From DASQUK01 sp963813485 (GTDB lineage Bacteria > Actinomycetota > Acidimicrobiia > Acidimicrobiales > VFJN01), in contig CAWEZE010000008.1 in NCBI GenBank assembly GCA_963813485.1, positions 1-64,000 of the forward strand: 64,000 bases of DNA, given 5' to 3'. Of the stretch, positions 61,476-64,000 are shown piece after piece. The position numbers and the translations under genes were made by a program. Position 1 is the stretch's first letter. Each line of letters opens with the position of its first letter. Under the pieces are notes generated by a model. That model worked only from the letters and a program-made list of their open reading frames with translations, searched no databases and was not told where the DNA came from.

Positions 61476-61660
61476 ATGACCGTGCATCCTCGGGGGCTAC
61501 GCCCCCGTGCCCCATCGTCGCCCGGTCGCCCTGGCGCTCACACGGTCGACCGGTCACGAGCTGCGCTCATGACCGTTCATCCTCGGGGGCTACGCCCCCG
61601 TGCCCCATCGTCGCCCGGCTCGCTGGCGCTCACACGGTCGACCGGTCACGAGCTGCGCTC
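61476..61660 (+). repeat. ~93-bp tandem duplication ahead of phosphotransferase
   Basis: Two copies start at 61476 (ATGACCGTGCATCC) and 61569 (ATGACCGTTCATCC), and the gene start at 61661 (ATGACCGACACG) opens a third. Each copy contains the hairpin GGGGGC-TAC-GCCCCC and the palindrome CGGTCGACCG. TACGGT (61461-61466) lies nine bases before the first ATG. The first two copies form one open frame that ends at 61664, overlapping the phosphotransferase start. Confidence 0.85.
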
Positions 61661-62713
61661 ATGACCGACACGTCCGCGATCGAGACCAGCGAAGTGCCCG
61701 AGGGCATCGACGCCGACGGGGTCACCGGCTGGTTCGAGGCCCACGCGCCCGGCGTCGAGCCGCCGCTGCGGTTCTCGCTCATCGCCGGGGGTCGCTCCAA
61801 CCTCACCTACCGCGTGACCGACGCCGGCGGGCAGTCGTGGGTCCTGCGCCGCCCGCCGCTGGGCCACGTGCTGGCCACTGCCCACGACATGGGGCGGGAG
61901 CACCGCATCATCTCGGCCCTGGCGCCCACCGACGTGCCCGTGGCGCCGGTCATCGGCCTGTGCACCGACGAGGACGTCAACGGGGCGCCGTTCTACGTCA
62001 TGGGCTTCGTGGATGGCCTGATCGTTCGCGATCGCGCGTCGGCCGAGCAGCTCGGCGTCGATCAGCGCCGGAACGCCGCCCGCCAGCTCGCCGAGGTGCT
62101 GGCGAGCATCCACGCCGTCGACCCCGATGCCGTCGGCCTCGGCGAACTGGGCCGCCGCGAGGGCTACATCGAGCGCCAGCTGCGCCGCTGGTACGGCCAG
62201 TGGCAGAGCTCGAAGACCCGGGAGCTCGGCGTCGTCGACGAGGTGCACGATGCGCTTGCCACTCGAGTCCCCGAGCAGGGCGCGGCCACGATCGTCCACG
62301 GCGATTACCGGCTCGACAACTGCCTGCTCGAGCCCGACGGCACCATCGCCGCCGTGCTCGACTGGGAGCTCTGCACGCTCGGCGATCCGCTGGCCGACGT
62401 GGGCCTGCTGCTCGTGTACTGGACCGAGCCCGGCGACGCGCACCCGGCCCTGCTGGACGCGGCCACGCTGGCTGAGGGCTTCGTCACGCGCGCGGAGCTG
62501 ATGGACATCTACGCGGCCGCCTCGGGCCGCGACGTGAGCCACGTCGACTACTACGTGGCGTTCGGCTACTGGAAGCTCGCCTGCATCCTCGAGGGCGTCT
62601 ATGCCCGCTACCGGGACGGGGCGATGGGCGCGGCCTCGGGTTTCGAGGGCTTCGCCCACCAGGTCGAGCTCCTGGCCGAGGCCGCCCGTGCCGCCCTCGG
62701 ACGGCTGGACTAG
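61661..62713 (+). CDS. phosphotransferase family protein (ACAD10/11 N-domain type)
   Basis: 350 aa with the aminoglycoside phosphotransferase fold. The N-lobe has LIAGGRSNLTYRVTDAGGQSWVLRRPP, typical of the FadE36/ACAD10-like group. The catalytic loop is IVHGDYRLDNCLLEPDG and the metal site VLDWELCTLGDPLADVGLLL. Relatives phosphorylate hydroxy-acyl substrates in fatty-acid breakdown, so that is a more likely role than drug resistance; the substrate is not shown here. The start follows the tandem repeat. Confidence 0.88.
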   Translation: MTDTSAIETSEVPEGIDADGVTGWFEAHAPGVEPPLRFSLIAGGRSNLTYRVTDAGGQSWVLRRPPLGHVLATAHDMGREHRIISALAPTDVPVAPVIGLCTDEDVNGAPFYVMGFVDGLIVRDRASAEQLGVDQRRNAARQLAEVLASIHAVDPDAVGLGELGRREGYIERQLRRWYGQWQSSKTRELGVVDEVHDALATRVPEQGAATIVHGDYRLDNCLLEPDGTIAAVLDWELCTLGDPLADVGLLLVYWTEPGDAHPALLDAATLAEGFVTRAELMDIYAAASGRDVSHVDYYVAFGYWKLACILEGVYARYRDGAMGAASGFEGFAHQVELLAEAARAALGRLD

Positions 62714-62734
62714 GCGAGGCGAGGGACCCCCGTC

Positions 62735-63610
62735 GTGCCGCTGTACGAGCTGATCGAGCAACCGGACCTCGAGGATCCCGTCCTCGTGCTGGCGGTCGAG
62801 GGCTGGATCGACGCCGGGCTGGCCGCGATCACCGCCGCCGAGGTGCTGTCCGACCAGCTGGACACGATCACGGTCGCCCGGTTCTCCACCGACGACCTAC
62901 TCGACTACCGGGCCCGGCGCCCCATCGCCCACCTCGAGAACGGGGTGCTGCGCGGGCTGACCTGGCCTTCCCTCGAACTGCGTGCGGCCACCGACCTCGA
63001 GGGCAAGGAGCTCCTGCTGCTGGTGGGCGCCGAGCCCGACCGGCTCTGGCAGCAGTTCACCGACGAGGTGGTGGGCCTGGCGCTCGACTTCGGCGCCCGC
63101 ATGTGCGTCGGGCTGGGTGCCTATCCCTTCGCCGCCCCCCACACCCGCCCGCCGCGGGTTGCGTGCACCGCCTCGACCCCGAGCCTGGCCGACGGCGGGT
63201 TCCTGCGGGCGTCGCTCGACTTCCCCGGTGGGATCCAGGCCGCCGTCGAGCAGGGCTGCCACGGCCGGGGCATCGGGTCGGTGGGACTTTGGGCGCAGAT
63301 CCCCCACTACCTGCCGCCCGCCATGCTGTTCCCCGCAGGCAGCGTCGCGCTCATCGAGGCGCTGGCCCGGATCGGGGAGCTGTCGCTGCCGTTCGGAGAC
63401 CTGCCGGGACGGTCTGAGGCCACCCGGAACCGGCTGGACGAGCTCATCGCCCAGAACCCCGAGCACGTCGCCATGCTCCGCCAGCTCGAGACGGCATACG
63501 AGGAAGCCGAGGCGCCGCAGTCGTTCGCTCCCGAGGACCTGCCGACGGGCGACGAGCTGGTGGCCGAGCTCGAGCAGTTCCTGCGCGACCAACGCGGCGG
63601 CGAGGCCTGA
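62735..63610 (+). CDS. PAC2 family protein
   Basis: 291 aa of the PAC2 (proteasome assembly chaperone-like) family. Visible: VLVLAVEGWIDAGLAAITAAEVLSDQL, LENGVLRGLTWPSLELRAATDLEGKELLLLVGAEPDRLWQQF and GIGSVGLWAQIPHYLPPAMLFPAGSVALIEALARI. A C-terminal helical tail (AQNPEHVAMLRQLETAYEEAE) is typical for actinobacteria. The function in bacteria is unproven. Start GTG 62735 lies 21 bases after the phosphotransferase stop. Confidence 0.88.
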   Translation: MPLYELIEQPDLEDPVLVLAVEGWIDAGLAAITAAEVLSDQLDTITVARFSTDDLLDYRARRPIAHLENGVLRGLTWPSLELRAATDLEGKELLLLVGAEPDRLWQQFTDEVVGLALDFGARMCVGLGAYPFAAPHTRPPRVACTASTPSLADGGFLRASLDFPGGIQAAVEQGCHGRGIGSVGLWAQIPHYLPPAMLFPAGSVALIEALARIGELSLPFGDLPGRSEATRNRLDELIAQNPEHVAMLRQLETAYEEAEAPQSFAPEDLPTGDELVAELEQFLRDQRGGEA

Positions 63611-63626
63611 CGGCGGGCGCCGAAGC

Positions 63627-63632
63627 TACCGT
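63627..63632 (+). promoter_or_regulatory. possible leaderless -10 element for LLM gene
   Basis: TACCGT lies eight bases before ATG 63641. Confidence 0.35.
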
Positions 63633-63640
63633 CACCGCCC

Positions 63641-64000
63641 ATGAAGATCGACGGAGGGATCTGGGGCGGGCTCGAGAAGGCCGGCGAGGCGGCGGCGCAG
63701 CAGGAGGCCCGCGGCTACGACGGCATCTGGGTGCCCGAGACCAGCCACGACCCGTTCCTGCCACTGATGCTGGCGGCCGAGCACACCCAGCGCCTCGACC
63801 TGGCGACCGGCATCGTGGTGGCGTTCGCCCGTAACCCCATGACGCTCGCCCAGGTGTCGTGGGACCTGCAGTCGGCGTCGCAGGGCCGGTTCATCCTCGG
63901 GCTCGGCAGCCAGATCAAGGCGCACATCACCCGGCGCTTCTCGATGCCGTGGTCGAGCCCGGCGGACCGCATGCGGGAGATGATCCTCGCCATCCGGGCC
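63641..64000 (+). CDS. luciferase-like (probably F420-dependent) monooxygenase, partial
   Basis: The first 120 codons are present; the rest lies beyond the window. It opens MKIDGGIWGGLEKAGEAAAQ, then GYDGIWVPETSHDPFLPLMLAAEHTQRLDLATGIVVAFARNPMTLAQVSWDLQSASQGRFILGLGSQ, the beta-alpha pattern of LLM-class flavin/F420 enzymes, with the usual FARNPM..A and GLG segments. Cofactor choice cannot be settled from this part; F420 is usual for this group in actinobacteria. Confidence 0.88.
   Translation, partial: MKIDGGIWGGLEKAGEAAAQQEARGYDGIWVPETSHDPFLPLMLAAEHTQRLDLATGIVVAFARNPMTLAQVSWDLQSASQGRFILGLGSQIKAHITRRFSMPWSSPADRMREMILAIRA

Overview
This is a strongly G+C-rich window from an actinobacterial chromosome. 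Gene content and order (comEA-comEC-holA-rpsT-lepA-hrcA-dnaJ-rsmE, phoH-ybeY-corC, rpoD-dnaG, an addBA-dinG cluster and a Tad pilus locus), fused-type glycyl-tRNA synthetase, F420-type luciferase-like enzyme and many leaderless promoters suggest class Acidimicrobiia. That placement is an inference; no rRNA is present to fix it.

Layout. 1-800: a partial tRNA-Met, a tRNA-Asn with a badly paired anticodon stem, and a decayed homing-endonuclease-like gene. 0.85-4.1 kb: rpoD and dnaG (overlapping). 4.5-9.5 kb: a phosphotransferase-fold protein, a TerC membrane protein behind a clear Mn2+ (yybP-ykoY) riboswitch, and pyruvate phosphate dikinase. 9.9-12.9 kb: a three-gene ABC-2 exporter operon ending in the ribosome-rescue hydrolase ArfB. 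12.9-17.8 kb: an MMPL exporter divergent from a MarR regulator, then an ATP-grasp/GNAT gene. 17.8-22.9 kb: glyS, an RDD protein, recO, uppS and a YihY/BrkB protein. 22.8-31.7 kb: a 56-bp tandem repeat, then addB-like, addA-like and dinG-like DNA end-processing genes, meeting era. 32.6-38.8 kb: a Tad/Flp pilus operon (cpaB, tadZ, tadA, tadB, tadC, Flp pilin, TadE-like). 38.9-40.7 kb: small and hypothetical genes. 40.7-46.8 kb: phoH, ybeY, corC-type protein, two TadE/TadG-like minor pilins, a pseudokinase membrane protein and a LysM membrane protein. 46.9-48.3 kb: a fused acyl-CoA carboxyltransferase. 48.4-60.1 kb: hemW, a helix-turn-helix regulator, rsmE, dnaJ, hrcA with a CIRCE operator, lepA, rpsT, holA, a hypothetical, comEC and comEA. 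60.3-64 kb: a zincin-like protein, a thioredoxin-TPR protein, a tandem repeat, a second phosphotransferase, a PAC2 protein and a partial luciferase-like enzyme.

Three cross-cutting observations stand out. Six otherwise recognisable genes are each broken by a single net frameshift, five of them next to short C or G runs; several are normally conserved, which points to sequence errors as the simplest explanation. A dispersed intergenic element carries a small reading frame starting MSERP and supplies the ribosome-binding region of tadB and the carboxyltransferase gene. Many genes have a TANNNT hexamer 6-9 bases before the start codon, as expected of leaderless transcription.
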